This document shows, piece after piece, positions 24,525 to 39,141 of a stretch of 64,000 nucleotides of DNA. Source of the DNA: Isoperla grammatica (lineage: Eukaryota; Arthropoda; Insecta; Plecoptera; Perlodidae); contig OX246737.1 of the NCBI GenBank assembly GCA_945910005.1, positions 78,051,054 to 78,115,053 on the forward strand, read 5' to 3'. Numbering within the stretch: position 1 is the first letter of the stretch; each line of letters opens with the position of its first letter. Both the position numbers and the translations under genes were made by a program. Under the pieces are notes generated by a model, which had not been told where the DNA came from, searched no databases, and worked only from the letters and a program-made list of their open reading frames with translations.

Positions 24525-24612
24525 ATAATTTTTAGTCTTAAAGAATCTTGCAATCGAATATATATATCGAATATCGATTAATTAATTATGATGGTTTAAC
24601 ACCTCCATGAAG

Positions 24613-25705
24613 TTGGCCCCTCACATTTGCCAAATACATTTTTTTTTAATTTCAATCGTTAGAACTTCGTTTGATCCCGTTTGATCCGTTATTGTTTTCG
24701 TTTGAACCCTTTCGATCACGACGCCATGGCGTCGTGTTTATGTGAGGGGCCAACTTCACGCTGGCCCCTCACATGTGCGGAAACACGAATTTCTCAACGC
24801 CAATCGTTAGAACTTCGTTTGATCCTGTTTGATCCGTATAATAATTCGTTTGAACTCGTCAACCTACGGCGTCGCGACGCTTTGAATATTTTAGTCTGCC
24901 CCCTCACATTTGTCCTATTCAACATTTTTCGACGCCAATCGTTAGATCTTCGTTAGATCCCGTTTGATCCGTGTAGAGTTCCGTTTTAACTCGTCAACCT
25001 ACGGCGTCGCGACGCTTTGAATATTTTAGTCTGGCCCCTCACATTTGTCCTATTGAACATTTTTCGATGCCAATCGTTAGATCTTCGTTAGATCCCGTTT
25101 GATCCGTTTAGAGTTACGTTTCAACTCGTCCACCTACGGCGTCGCGACGCTTGGAATATTTTAGTCTGGCCCCTCACATTTGTCCTATTCAACATTTTTC
25201 GACGCCAATCGTTAGATCTTTGTTAGATCCCGTTTGATCCGTTTAGAGTTCCGTTTCAACTCGTCAACCTACGGCGTCGCGACGCTTGGAATATTTTAGT
25301 CTGGCCCCTCACATTTGTCCTATTCAACATTTTTCGACGCCAATTGTTAGATCTTTGTTAGATCCCGTTTGATCCGTTTAGAGTTCCGTTTCAACTCGTC
25401 AACCTACGGCGTCGCGACGCTTTGAATATTTTAGTCTGGCCCCTCACATCTGTCCTATTCAACATTTTTCGACGCCAATCGTTAGATCTTCGTTAGATCC
25501 CGTTTGATCCGTTTAGAGTTCCGTTTTAACTCGTCAACCTACGGCGTCGCGACACTTTCAATATTTTAGTCTGGTCCCTCACATTTGTCCTATTCAACAT
25601 TTTTTGACGCCAATCGTTAGATCTTCGTTAGATCCCGTTTGATCCGTTTAAAGTTCCGTTTCAACTCGTCAACCTACGGCGTCGCGACGCTTTTAATATT
25701 TTTGT
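24613..25705. repeat. 135-bp tandem repeat, about 8 units
   Basis: TGGCCCCTCACAT anchors lie at 24613, 24762, 24897, 25032, 25167, 25302, 25437 and 25572. The period is 135 bp after a divergent first unit of about 149 bp. Each unit carries CGTTAGATCCCGTTTGATCC and CCTACGGCGTCGCGACGC. Near 24740-24775, TGTGAGGGGCCAACTTC faces CTGGCCCCTCACATG, a local inversion of the unit edge. The forward frame at 24681-24956 is a repeat by-product. Confidence 0.94.
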
Positions 25706-26981
25706 TTTACAAAGACACAACTGACAACTAGCTTGATATGGTGTTAAGTGCAATCGCTCATTGCTTTGTCACTCCGATTCAATACAAAATTATAAATAAT
25801 TATAATCATATCATCTCTTTTGTCATCTCTAATATTTAGCTCAATTCACTAAACGTGAGTGATAGAAGCTGAGTGAGATATGTATTTGATATAATGTATT
25901 ACCATATAATTCTTAGTTTAAAAAGTGTACTAAGTAGGTAATCTAGAAACTGTTTTGTATCTTAAAGGTGTATCTCAAATGTCTATTTTCACGTTAATCG
26001 ACTAGCACCAATTAACAAATTGTTATTAGTCTGCCAGCAAGTCGACTAGTACCCCGGTCAAATAGCAATTTTACCCGGAATTAATTGGTAGAGAATTTTA
26101 TTTAATCGGAATTTGTTTGCTGTATATTCCTTCATATACCAGTGAAAGTAAACCGCCGTCCGACCCCCCTAATTAACGTAATTAATTAAAATGCTAAAAT
26201 TAATTAATGATTATTTAATCGTTATTTTCAAAGATTTTTCTGATATTGTATATTAAATACATTAAATAAGTCCTTTTTAAATAAGAACAATATTGAAACC
26301 TCTTCAATATTATGTTTTATATTCATGTTACGAAATCATAGCGTGCACTATGAAAGTGCGATGCTTCGTATTTTATACTGTTTTAACACACCTTTGTTTA
26401 TGCTATGAAGTGATAAAAACGGCGATTGTTTTTGTTGTATTTATTGTTTTGTTTCCTGCCGTGTATTCTTCCCGTTACGTTACATTGTCTCTCCACCAAT
26501 CCAATTTTTTCGACCGGACTCGGGATGAGTTCCCATGCCGAGTTCTACCCTGAAATCTCTCCTATTAGACTCGCCCTTATCGAACCAAAACCTACCTAAA
26601 CCACGTCAAAATTTTGCTCACGAATCCCGGACGCGAGCGGCTGTCGTTCAGATATCTGCGTCGCCATACACGGCGCGTGGACGCAGCTCAAGGAATAAAA
26701 CCAACCGTTCGCTCTGGACCCGCACCAGCTGTGTCACGCTATTTATTCATGTCGCACCGAACAGAATTATTTAAGTGATTTAAATGCGCACGAAATGCGT
26801 TGGTATAATAAGACGTCACGGTGTGCGAAGTGCGTCACGGTTGTGCGTCACGGACAATGGACATAGCCGTCTTATATGAGGTATAGTTTTTAATTTATTT
26901 TTCTTCTCCTTTTAGACCCAGTCTATTTTGTAACTGCACAGAGCCCCGTTTGCATGCGAATTACATCTTCTCCGAACAAGC
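25706..26981. other. Unannotated sequence
   Basis: AT-rich to 26450, then moderately GC-rich at 26500-26760. Frames at 26293-26553 and 26535-26774 have no recognised motif. I support no gene here. Confidence 0.4.
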
Positions 26982-26991
26982 GACAGATGTA

Positions 26992-27409
26992 TTTGTATTT
27001 GTATTTTATTGTAACTAAGGCCAGTGTAGGGCACAATGCCCTCTTTAGCCTGATGAGTGATGATTGATGAATGATAATGAGGAAGGGAAGAGGGGAAGCC
27101 TGGTACCGGCACGTAGCCTACTCCTGTCGAAAAGTACCAAGGGGACCATCGGCTTTACGTCCCATCCGAAAGGACGGTGTAGCTTTGTCCAGTCATATAG
27201 GTTCCTCCACTAACCTGGACTGCCGAGCAGTTGACGAGAAGAACGAAGCTGTTACACAAGCTTTCGAACCCTCCAATCTGCTCTAACCAACGGTAACTAG
27301 TGTTTCAGAGGTGAGGGGTCACCCATCCACCTCCTGACCTAGCCCGAGGTTGCTTAACTTCGGTGTTCGTATGGGAACCGGCTAAGCGACCGCGGCTTAA
27401 CCGTTGGCT
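26992..27409 (-). mobile_element. 5S rRNA-derived SINE (SINE3-like)
   Basis: Minus-strand reading starts AGCCAACGGTTAAGCCGCGG. It then contains GAAGTTAAGCAACCTCGGGC and TGGATGGGTGACC, which correspond to box A, the intermediate element and box C of the 5S rRNA internal polymerase III promoter (canonical GAAGCTAAGCAG, GTCGGGC, TGGATGGGAGACC). A unique body and an ACAATAAAATACAAATACAA tail follow. GACAGATGTA flanks it at 26982-26991 and 27410-27419, a perfect 10-bp target duplication. About 418 bp, apparently complete. It would be transcribed by Pol III and mobilised by a partner LINE. Confidence 0.88.
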
Positions 27410-27419
27410 GACAGATGTA

Positions 27420-30400
27420 GCGATGATTCCGCTGTAGCGCCTTTCTGTTCCTTTTAACGGAAAACTAAAAGATTGTGATGAAATATCCTTAAGCGCTTCT
27501 CATATTTCACGTTCAGTCTATGAAAAACTTTGACAATATTTTCATCGGATATAAAGATACAATGCTCGTATTCCGTGTAGTTGATTAGAGATCTGTTTTA
27601 AAAATAATAGAAGGGTCTGAATGACTAGACGTTCATGTGGGAACCGGTCAAATGCATTGGCCGATACCGACAGAAATGATACTTCCCTAATAACACTAGA
27701 AACAAGTAAAAAAAAAAAGGTGTTGAAAGAGACACGTTTGCGACCTGCAAAAGTCTGTATGGATTTGTATACGCAATTCCTTCTAATTCCTTCGAATGGT
27801 TTTTCAAATTCATATTATATAGCCATTTAATGTGGATGTTAAAAAAGTTTTTCAATTGGATAAAGCTATATTGGGGGCGTTTTTAAAACAAGTTTTAAAA
27901 ACGTATTTCGTTGCTTTACGTTATCATGGTGTGTCATTCAATTTTCCAAGTTGATGACACAAACACTTTCTTTTAGAAACATTTCCAACAAACAATCCAA
28001 ACACTTCCGTAACAACCTCGTAGAAGGGCTCAGTGTGTCAGAGCTGAAAACACTGTTTCACGGTATATGGCCAGTAAGTGATTAGATTCGTCGAGTCACG
28101 TGATAGTACCAATACTGGAAACATATCCGTGTAACAGCAAACAAATTTATGTTTTCAAGAATTATTTCCAAAACACATTTCCCGTGTCGCTTGTTTGACC
28201 AAGTTTTACGCCACTTCCGGTCTAGGGTCACGGATAAATATCACTCAGAACAGACTCCTGGCTATGTGAGTGACTCCTTGACATCAAATCATAAACAGTG
28301 AAAGCGGCAGGTTCTTTGATTAATGTTTGTTATAATGAAGTTCAGTAAAAATACAAATGACAACACAACCCTAATACATCAACCGCACAGAACACGGCAC
28401 ATAATAAACAATACGGTAGGTCTACGACGTATGGTTATTGGTTAGCCATCTGCAAAGAAAGAAAATGTAAACACAAAAATACGATGAAGAATGTTGTTTT
28501 TGACGGAGCTTGTATGTATAATAGCATAACTTTTTTCGATAAAAAAGCAATAATATACGTAAAAAAGTCATAAATGCTATGACTTTCCAAGACAACAGGC
28601 GTTACTTGGTGTATAAACATCTATATCTGCTATGAAATGTTCAAATACAAACTCAATTTCTTTTTTTAACTACTTTATCTTGCAGGTGAAAGTTCCATCT
28701 CCTTGTTTGCCTTATAATTTTATCTTCGTATAAAACTATAAACTTCCACTTATCTTTAAGATGACGTCTGTGTTTATACTCTAGCCCTCCACCTTCGCCC
28801 TTTTATCTCCACACCACATCGAACCGGCGTAAAGCAATGAATACTTTTTCAACAGTAAAAACTCTCTTCCAAATTGAATTTTTATTTTATCATAAAAGCG
28901 ATGCTTTACTGAAATTTTTTCTTAATCTTGGTGAATCAAGAACGTTCTTGTCACATAAAATGTGATTTCCTAATTTCTTTGAACTATAATGAAAGGAGAA
29001 CAGCAACCCTATGCCTCTGAAAACTATTAGTCTACACATTCATTTGTATTAACTTTCCAATTTCTTTCAAACTTTAGTTTATTGTACAGACGTTCTTAAG
29101 TGTTCTAAAAGAGCATGTTCTCATGACTAAAGTGTTCTAAAAGAGGAGTTACGGCGCAAAGATTGCTTCGGTCAAATCGATTCAAGAAATCAGTGCAGTA
29201 CGCTGTTGATAAAGAATCGACCTGAAGATGTTATAAGGTTGACGGTTTGTATATTGTTCAATTGTTTAAACATAATTTATCCATGTCCTGGTACTTCGGT
29301 CACCTCATGATCTGTGATGCACAGAGAAACTGCGCGCAATGAGCTGCAGCTATAAAACTATTTGCACATACGGACATAAGGTGCTGGGGCGTCTCAGAAA
29401 ATATAGTGAAATAGTTACAACCTTGAAGTATTATTATTATTTAGGTAATAATTTGTTTTTTCAAATTGCATTTAATATACTACCACATTTACTACCACAT
29501 TATACGAGTTGGTGCTAAAGTAGGGGACCTTTGATCCATTTCGGTATTGTTACTCATAACTTAAATCTAAACCATGATACTATTTGATTGTTTATATAAA
29601 AATATAATATGTATATCCTTGGAAAGTTATCGCGAGTTAGAAGGTTTCTTATTATTGACGGAAGTGCTCAGGTTCAGCCCCCTTTGTACTCAAAGCTTCA
29701 CCCCCACCCAACCCTTATTTAGTCTTCATACAATTTTAAAATCTATATGCATGCTCGAGCGTGGTGTAATTTAGCTCGCCACATAACGCGTACCCAAGTC
29801 TACGGTTAAGTGGAAACGGTTTAATGAAATAACACGTTTGCTTTGGAAGTACCGCCACAAGATGCGGTTTCCAAGTAGGCTGCGTGGTGCTAAGAAAGGA
29901 CGGAAAGCAAACTGTAAAGCGTCAAACCGAGGTTGGCAAACTTACAAGCTACTCGCAACAGTCAACACATTTACATTCAAGCCACTAGCGGAAGAAAAGT
30001 TACAAATTATTCGGAAAGTTGTAGATTAGTGACCTGGATTGGGTTGCGACGTTAGGAGAAGCAAATGAGATGTCACCAGTTACTTATTTGAGATTAGAAG
30101 ATAAACATTTTAACAAATGTTGATTTGTCAATTTGTCAATGTCAATATGTACTGGTTTTACGTGTAGTTGTACATTCACACCGGATAATTGATAAGGTCT
30201 ATAGGGTTCCATAAAAATGATTGATGATTAAACGCGTGAATGCAGGTAGGAGAAGCACAGTTTTTTTTTTAATTACATCTATAAGAAACTCTACCACATT
30301 AAGGACGTATTATTGGAAGGTAAGGAAACAGCATCGCTTGCATGACTGCTGTAACCATCTATCTCAATAGACGTTATGTACGAGAAACGACCGACTGTAA

Positions 30401-30854
30401 GATGTAAGATGTGAAATATGTTGAAATTTTCTTCAGACTCGTGAGTCGTGATCGTAGCGTGGTAAGGGAATAAATTCTTTTCTCCATTTTAAATACTGCT
30501 TAGTACTAACTTTACAATAATTTTTATTTTTAAACATATTTAATTTCTTAATAAAGCACTTGAGATGTTTCAACGTAACTTAGTAAGCGAATGTCAGCAT
30601 CATATCAATCTGGAACTGCCAGTGAGTTAGTAATGCGCAGTGTTTATGGTACAGCAATATTCCACCAGGTGGCTCTGATGGCAGAGCATTATTCTGGACG
30701 TCATGAACGCCACCTGACGGAGAAGTGACGCGTGAACAAACAATGACCAATGGCGCAACAATCATGCATGGTTCACCACTCCTGTCGCTTTTATCAGGGA
30801 GTATTCACGTGACATCACAACTACCATATTAGAGGCCGAAAAATAATATTGTAA
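27420..30854. other. Unannotated single-copy-looking sequence
   Basis: About 3.4 kb without an array, RT motif or long frame. Short frames (27621-27830, 28435-28620, 29574-29774, 29838-30029, 30580-30765) show no known motif and no splice-site support. Confidence 0.45.
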
Positions 30855-30921
30855 GCTCTGAAGACGGACCGTATCGTCCAATCTGCTTGGAACGCCGCAT
30901 TGTAGAGTGGACGCGGCAACA
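30855..30921 (+). repeat. Direct repeat, left of TTTA array
   Basis: GCTCTGAAGACGGACCGTAT through GTGGACGCGGCAA. It recurs with a few differences at 33111-33175 in the same orientation, on the other side of the TTTA tract. Confidence 0.85.
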
Positions 30922-31013
30922 TAGAGGCGACCATGCACCAAGGCTTGTTCTAGATAACGCGATAGGGTTGACAGAGGGTTAGATAAGCTCGTTCTGTTAC
31001 TGAACTGAGTTTC

Positions 31014-32629
<1,616 letters not shown>

Positions 32630-32925
32630 GTCTATCCTATTCAGTTATAAAAACTGATTTACAAAGGAGGACCTTAAATAAAACTAAGCTATGCAAACAA
32701 TTAATAATAATGAAATCATAAATAACAATAACAACAAAAACAAAACAAACTACTGAACTATATAAAATATAATCAAGAACCAGAAAAAAAAATTGAGAAA
32801 TGAAATAAAATCAAATGAAGTGTAAATTCAACATATTAAATAATAAAAATAGAAGTATGGAAATAAGAAAGAACATGAAACAAAAAACAGTGTGAAAACA
32901 TAATATGTATATATATATATATAAA

Positions 32926-33040
32926 AGTAAAAAAGAAGAAAAAGAAAAAAAAGAAGAAAGAAAAAAAAGGAAAGAAAAAAGAAAAAAGACAAAAGACAAA
33001 AGACAAAAGCAAAAAGAAAAAAGAAAAAAAGAAAAAACTG
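32926..33040 (+). repeat. Polypurine A/G tract
   Basis: AAAAGAAGAAAAAGAAAAAA-type sequence with AAAAGACAAAAGAC repeats. The minus-strand Phe/Ser-rich frames over it are artefacts. Confidence 0.85.
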
Positions 33041-33110
33041 ATTTGATAACTGTCCCAGCTCAAACGAAATGAGGATTGCAAAAAATCAGAAACTGCAATC
33101 TGGGTTGTAC

Positions 33111-33175
33111 GCTCTGAAGACGGACCGTATCGTCCCATCTGCTTGGAACGCCGCATTCTAGAGTGGACGCGGCAA
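33111..33175 (+). repeat. Direct repeat, right of TTTA array
   Basis: Second copy of the sequence at 30855-30921 (GCTCTGAAGACGGACCGTAT through GTGGACGCGGCAA). It differs at a few bases, including CCCATCT for CCAATCT and CATTCTAG for CATTGTAG. Confidence 0.85.
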
Positions 33176-33527
33176 TATCCGGTAACCAAGTTTTGATCAA
33201 GTAGTAAAAGATGTTATGTAAATTAAAAGGTATAGTTACATTTCCCATCTAGAGGAGCAGAACATCAGCCGGAAAATTTACTCACTTTTAAGGAATCAAT
33301 ACAAATTGTTTTTAGTTATCGGTTTTTTCCCAAGAGGATGTATTTCGTAAAAGCTTTGTGTTTCGGAGAGTCCTGAAATTATTTGAAAACTCCGTTCACG
33401 GTACTTCTAGGACACTTTTAAACGAATTTTGGTAAAATCATTGCATTTCGAAACACAACGCGAGCAGCAAATTAGATCGCAAACTTAGTTTTGAAGCGAG
33501 TTTCTGGTTCAGTATCACAGTCCACCA
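33176..33527. other. Unannotated spacer
   Basis: No supported feature between the direct repeat and the 23-bp minisatellite. Confidence 0.5.
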
Positions 33528-34651
33528 TACTGCATTGTCCCAGTACACAAGAGTACCTTGTCCCAGTACACAAGACTGCATTGTCCCAGTACACAAGACA
33601 TCATTGTCCCAGTACACAAGACTGCATTGTCCCAGTACACAAGACTGCATTGTCCCAGTACACAAGACAGCATTGTCCCAGTACACAAGACTGCATTGTC
33701 CCAGTACACAAGACTGCATTGTCCCAGTACACAAGACAGCATTGTCCCATTACACAAGACTGCATTGTCCCAGTACACAAGACAGCATTGTCCCAGAACA
33801 CAAGACTGCATTGTCCCAGTACACAAGACTGCATTGTCCCAGTACACAAGACTGCATTGTCCCAGTACACAAGACAGCATTGTCCCAGTACACAAGACTG
33901 TATTGTCACAGTACACAAGACTGCTGCATTGTCCCAGTACACAAGACTGCATTGTCACAGTACACAAGACTGCATTGTCCCAGTACACAATACTGCATTG
34001 TTCCAGTACACAAGACTGCATTGTCCCAGTACAAAAGACTACATTGTTCCAGTACACAAGACAGCATTGTCCCAGTACACAAGACTGCATTGTCCCAGTA
34101 CAGAAGACTGCATTGTTCCAGTACACTGGACTGCATTGTCCCAGTACACAAGATTGCATTGTCCCAGTACACAAAACTGCATTGTCCCAGTACACAAGAC
34201 TGCATTGTCCCAGTACACAAGACAGCATTGTCCCAGTACACAAGACTGCGTTGTCCCAGTACACAAGAATGCATTGTCCCAGTACACAAGACTGCATTGT
34301 CCCAGTACACAAGACAGCATTATCCCAGTACACAATACTGCATTGTCGCAGTACACAAGACAGCATTGTCCCAGTACAGAAGACTGCATTGACCCAGTAC
34401 ACAAAACTGCATTGTCCCAGTACACAAGACTGCATTGTCCCAGTACACAAGACTGCATTGTCCCAGTACACAAGACTGCATTGTCCCAGTACACAAGACA
34501 GCATTGTCCCAGTACACAAGACTGCATTGTCCCAGTACACAAGACAGCATTGTCCCAGTACATAAGACTGCATTGTCCCAGTACACAAGACTGCATTGTC
34601 CCAGTACACAAGACTGTATTGTCCCAGTACACAAGACTGCATTGTCCCAGT
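33528..34651. repeat. 23-bp minisatellite, about 49 units
   Basis: The unit is CATTGTCCCAGTACACAAGA plus CTG or CAG. Variants include GTTCCAG, GTCACAG, ACAATACTG and one GCTGCTG insertion near 33922. The consensus contains no TAA, TAG or TGA on either strand, so all six frames stay open for hundreds of codons. With a unit of 23 (not a multiple of three), each frame cycles through three phases. I do not treat these frames as genes. Confidence 0.96.
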
Positions 34652-35379
34652 AAGTGCGGTCGCCAACGACATTAGCGACTTAACAATTTCGTGATGTCCG
34701 AAAAGACTCAGGGTGTCTACAAAGATAATGGCCAATTGAGTTTTAAATAATTCAAAAAAAATAGGAAATTATTATACATAATTATAACTTTTCGTCAAAC
34801 TAACTAATTTCTTGCTAGAAGACTCACAATTAGTATTTGTATTTTTTTGGCCAAAATCTTTGTACACCCCTGGTTGGCTGTTTCACAAAGTTGTATTGGC
34901 TAACAAGTGAAAATCAAAATGTTATATACACAAGATCACTTCCAAACTTTCCGCACTAGTGGTGGGAGGGGGGGGGGGGGGGTCTATTAGCTTGCCCATG
35001 GTCAATATCACAGATGGGAGCTTCAAGACCTTTAAGGATATACGGCTAGAAATGTATTACGCAACAATTGTTTCCTTTAACTAGGAAAACGCTCCGCGTT
35101 GACAGATGAGCGATTTTTTTCAATGTATCAAATCAAATAAATCATTTGCATATCATATTACTCTTAAAGTCGATCGATGAAGTGAACTACCCATTCAATA
35201 CAACAACTAAACTATTCAAATTAAATGGACATGAAAAAATACTTTTTTTATTTTAAATTATGAATTTCAAGAATTATTACATGTAAGTAGCATTTTAATA
35301 CTGAACTTCTTGAAATTATATATTTTTTTTTTCGTTCAAATTACCATCAAGTCTCACCGAAGAAATTGTTCTGGCCGTA
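34652..35379. other. Unannotated sequence with G-run
   Basis: AT-rich sequence with a G homopolymer of about 14 at 34968-34981. No gene supported. Confidence 0.5.
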
Positions 35380-35585
35380 TTGCGATGGTCTATTTTCATC
35401 TTTAGGCACCATTTGTATTCTTAATTTTGTTTAGTTTATATATAAATTGTATTTTGTATTAAGTGTTGTGTATAAGTGTTATTTGTTTCTATTTTCGTTT
35501 TGATATAAATTGTTTGTTATTCTGTGTCTTACGGCAACAGCTATGGCTGCAGAAACCAATAAAGGTTGTTATTATTATTATAGTT
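35380..35585 (+). mobile_element. LINE 3'-end fragment, copy 1
   Basis: TGTTATTCTGTGTC, GGCAACAGCTATGGCTGCAG and AAACCAATAAAGGTTG are followed by a short (TTA)n. A second, diverged copy of the same tail is at 40630-40825. The AATAAA-like signal and simple-repeat end suggest the 3' end of a non-LTR element. The family is unknown. Confidence 0.55.
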
Positions 35586-35984
35586 TCTAATTTGAGTAGA
35601 TTTGACGTAAAATTGACACACCAACGCGAATATCTCGAAACCGGATCGCGTTCGATGATCTTTTTCAAACGTATGTATGTTAGTCATGAAGTTATTTACA
35701 TTTAGGACGAAAATTTGTTACAATATATTACTTTTTGAAGGTGCTACGCGAAGTTATACGATTGAAAGTGTAGGTTTTTGTTCAGTTATGTATAACATAG
35801 GGAATTCCAACGCATTTCAACACTCAATAAATAAAAAACTAAAAGCGGTAGGTGCATATTTTTTCCTACAATATTCACAAGCTTAATCTCAACTTGCAGT
35901 ACATACAATTTGAATGATTTATATTACATGTGCAGTTATCATCGATCGACTTAAAAAAAAAAAAAACTTTATAATAAACATATG
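35586..35984. other. Unannotated sequence
   Basis: Overlapping short forward frames (35463-35705, 35677-35886) show no recognised motif. Confidence 0.4.
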
Positions 35985-37063
35985 ATTTTTTTACAAGATG
36001 GCGGATCAAGTTACAACCTTATAACTTAAGTTTATTATTTCTTGATATGTTGCTAATAAATGCACGAAATATTATTTAAATCCGTAAAGAAGTTTTCTTT
36101 AAAGAAATTAAAACCTTCAAGTTGATGGATTTCCGCATAATTTCATTCGACCGTGGTCTACTCAATAGGCTCTAATTCATAAACTATTAAACCTATCAGT
36201 GTATGGAAAGTTCCATAATGTAGAAACAGACTATATCTATAATGAATTATTAATTAATCATACAATAACTCGCTTTTAAATCATAATAAAAGCTTTTTAA
36301 TTTGTCGACCAAGTTCGTTGTTAACATTTGCATGTTTGCCGTGAAGGTCATTAAATATAACACGTCATTGTAGCCATTCTATGATAGCTATCAAAATTCC
36401 AAATACATAGTGAGGAAGGTCTGACTGCGGTAGCCATTTCGGCAGCATACTATGTGCATCTAACTTCAATGGTCCGCAAATGCGAATCATATCGGTGGAA
36501 CACTGTAAAAACGAAGAAAATTACTGCCGTAAATAAACAATATTTGTTTATAACCAAGCTACAATTTTGAAACTGTTGTCGTGTGTTGGTGCTATTGATG
36601 TGAACTTACATATACAAAATTATTTATATCGGTGTGTAAGTTTTAATTTAATTAAATAAATAACAAAACATGTGTTTCAGTTGTTAATTTTTTGTAGGTT
36701 GGCATCTTACGTCATTGTAGCCATTCTATGACAGCTATCGAAATTCCAAATAATATTACATAAGTATTGTTACGTATGCTATGTTTGGTGTATACTATGT
36801 GCATCTAACTGCAAAAGTCCGCAAATGCAAATCATATCGGTGGAACACTGTAAAAATGAAGAAATTATTGTAGTAAATGAACAATATTTTTTTATAACAT
36901 GGCGGATACACTTACAATTTTGAAACTTTTGTCAAGTGTTGGTACCGTTGATGTTACTCTACAAGTGAAACATTATTTAAATCCGTTTGTAAGTTTTCAT
37001 TTAATTAAATAAATAAACAATTTTTGTTTTTCAGTAATTAATTTTTTGTAGGTTGGCATCTTG
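35985..37063 (+). repeat. ~353-bp tandem duplication
   Basis: Two diverged copies, 36358-36708 and 36709-37063, share GTCATTGTAGCCATTCTATG, CTATGTGCATCTAACT, GTCCGCAAATGC, CATATCGGTGGAACACTGTA and TTTTTTGTAGGTTGGCATCT. A partial third copy may lie at 35985-36110 (ATGGCGGATCAAGTTACAA against ATGGCGGATACACTTACAA at 36900). The ATGGCGG words are followed by early stops. Confidence 0.85.
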
Positions 37064-37190
37064 ACGAATTTTGCTGGTTATGTTAACAGCATCGAGTTTA
37101 GTAATCACAAATGTTGCCCGAAAATTGCAGCAAAATACGTCGAGCCGTTTGACCTGTGCGCGACGCACAAAATTTAGCGCACATACATAC

Positions 37191-38412
<1,222 letters not shown>

Positions 38413-38937
38413 CTAGGAAAACGCTCTGTTTGACGCGTTGATAAACGAGCGCGTCCATATGTCCACGAACTTTCTGGCGAAAAGTTCTCAAAGCCATCGT
38501 CATTGTTCAATGAAAGTGACAAAAATGTGGAAAGATTTGAGTTTTTACTGTTATAGTTATTACACTTCCTGCCATTGTTCAATAAAAGATCGATTGTCCA
38601 TATAAATTATAGCTTGGATGTTTCGTTGTCATAGTTACTTCACTACAATTCAGCAATACAAAATTGTAATTTGTACCTACAATTCTCATCGGATCACGTT
38701 GAAATTTGTATATTCGTGATCGGCTAGAAATTTACTAAAAAATGGCTATCTCACATTTTGCCACCATTGTGTTTGGGAATAACTTTGTAATAATTAAATT
38801 GTAACTTTGTAACTTTTCAACAGATTTGTCCACAAAACTAATGACGTTAAATCCACATCAAGGCTTGTAGATGGTCCAAATTTCAAATTGATCGGACTTT
38901 TCGTTCGACCGCTATCGCGATCAAAAAAAAAACAAAC
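38413..38937 (+). mobile_element. Dispersed repeat family 1, diverged copy
   Basis: Starts AGGAAAACGCTCTGTTTGAC and retains GGCGAAAAG, CTATCTCACATTTTGCC, AAGGCTTGTAGATGGTCC and TGATCGGACTTTTCGTTCGA. It ends in an A-rich CAAACAA tract and lacks the CGCTCGCTTCGCTCGC terminus. Shorter and more diverged than copies 1 and 2. Confidence 0.75.
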
Positions 38938-38950
38938 AATTTTTTTTAAA

Positions 38951-39141
38951 CCCCGTTTAGTCACCCCTGAATAATAATTGTACGTATTATTTAGTTTTTT
39001 CTATCACACACGACTGGATTTACAATATGAATGTGTATTTTTCGTAACAATGCATAAACATTACTTCAGATTGGCCATAAAGTGTAAAACCAAAAACACA
39101 CTCTAAAATTGTATGAATTTTCTGTAACACGTAGCGTCGCA
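38951..39141 (+). repeat. Dispersed 190-bp repeat, copy 1
   Basis: TTTAGTCACCCCTG, ACGACTGGATTTACAA, ACTTCAGATTGGCCATAAAG and TTTTCTGTAACACGTAGCGT. A second direct copy is at 41655-41846. Confidence 0.88.

Noticed and set aside
27100..27410. Functional 5S rRNA gene
   Set aside because: Only the promoter-bearing head resembles 5S. The rest is a SINE body with a tail and a target duplication.
33515..34735. Long ORFs of 285-406 codons on both strands
   Set aside because: They exist because the 23-bp unit has no stop triplet on either strand, and they overlap each other in all frames.
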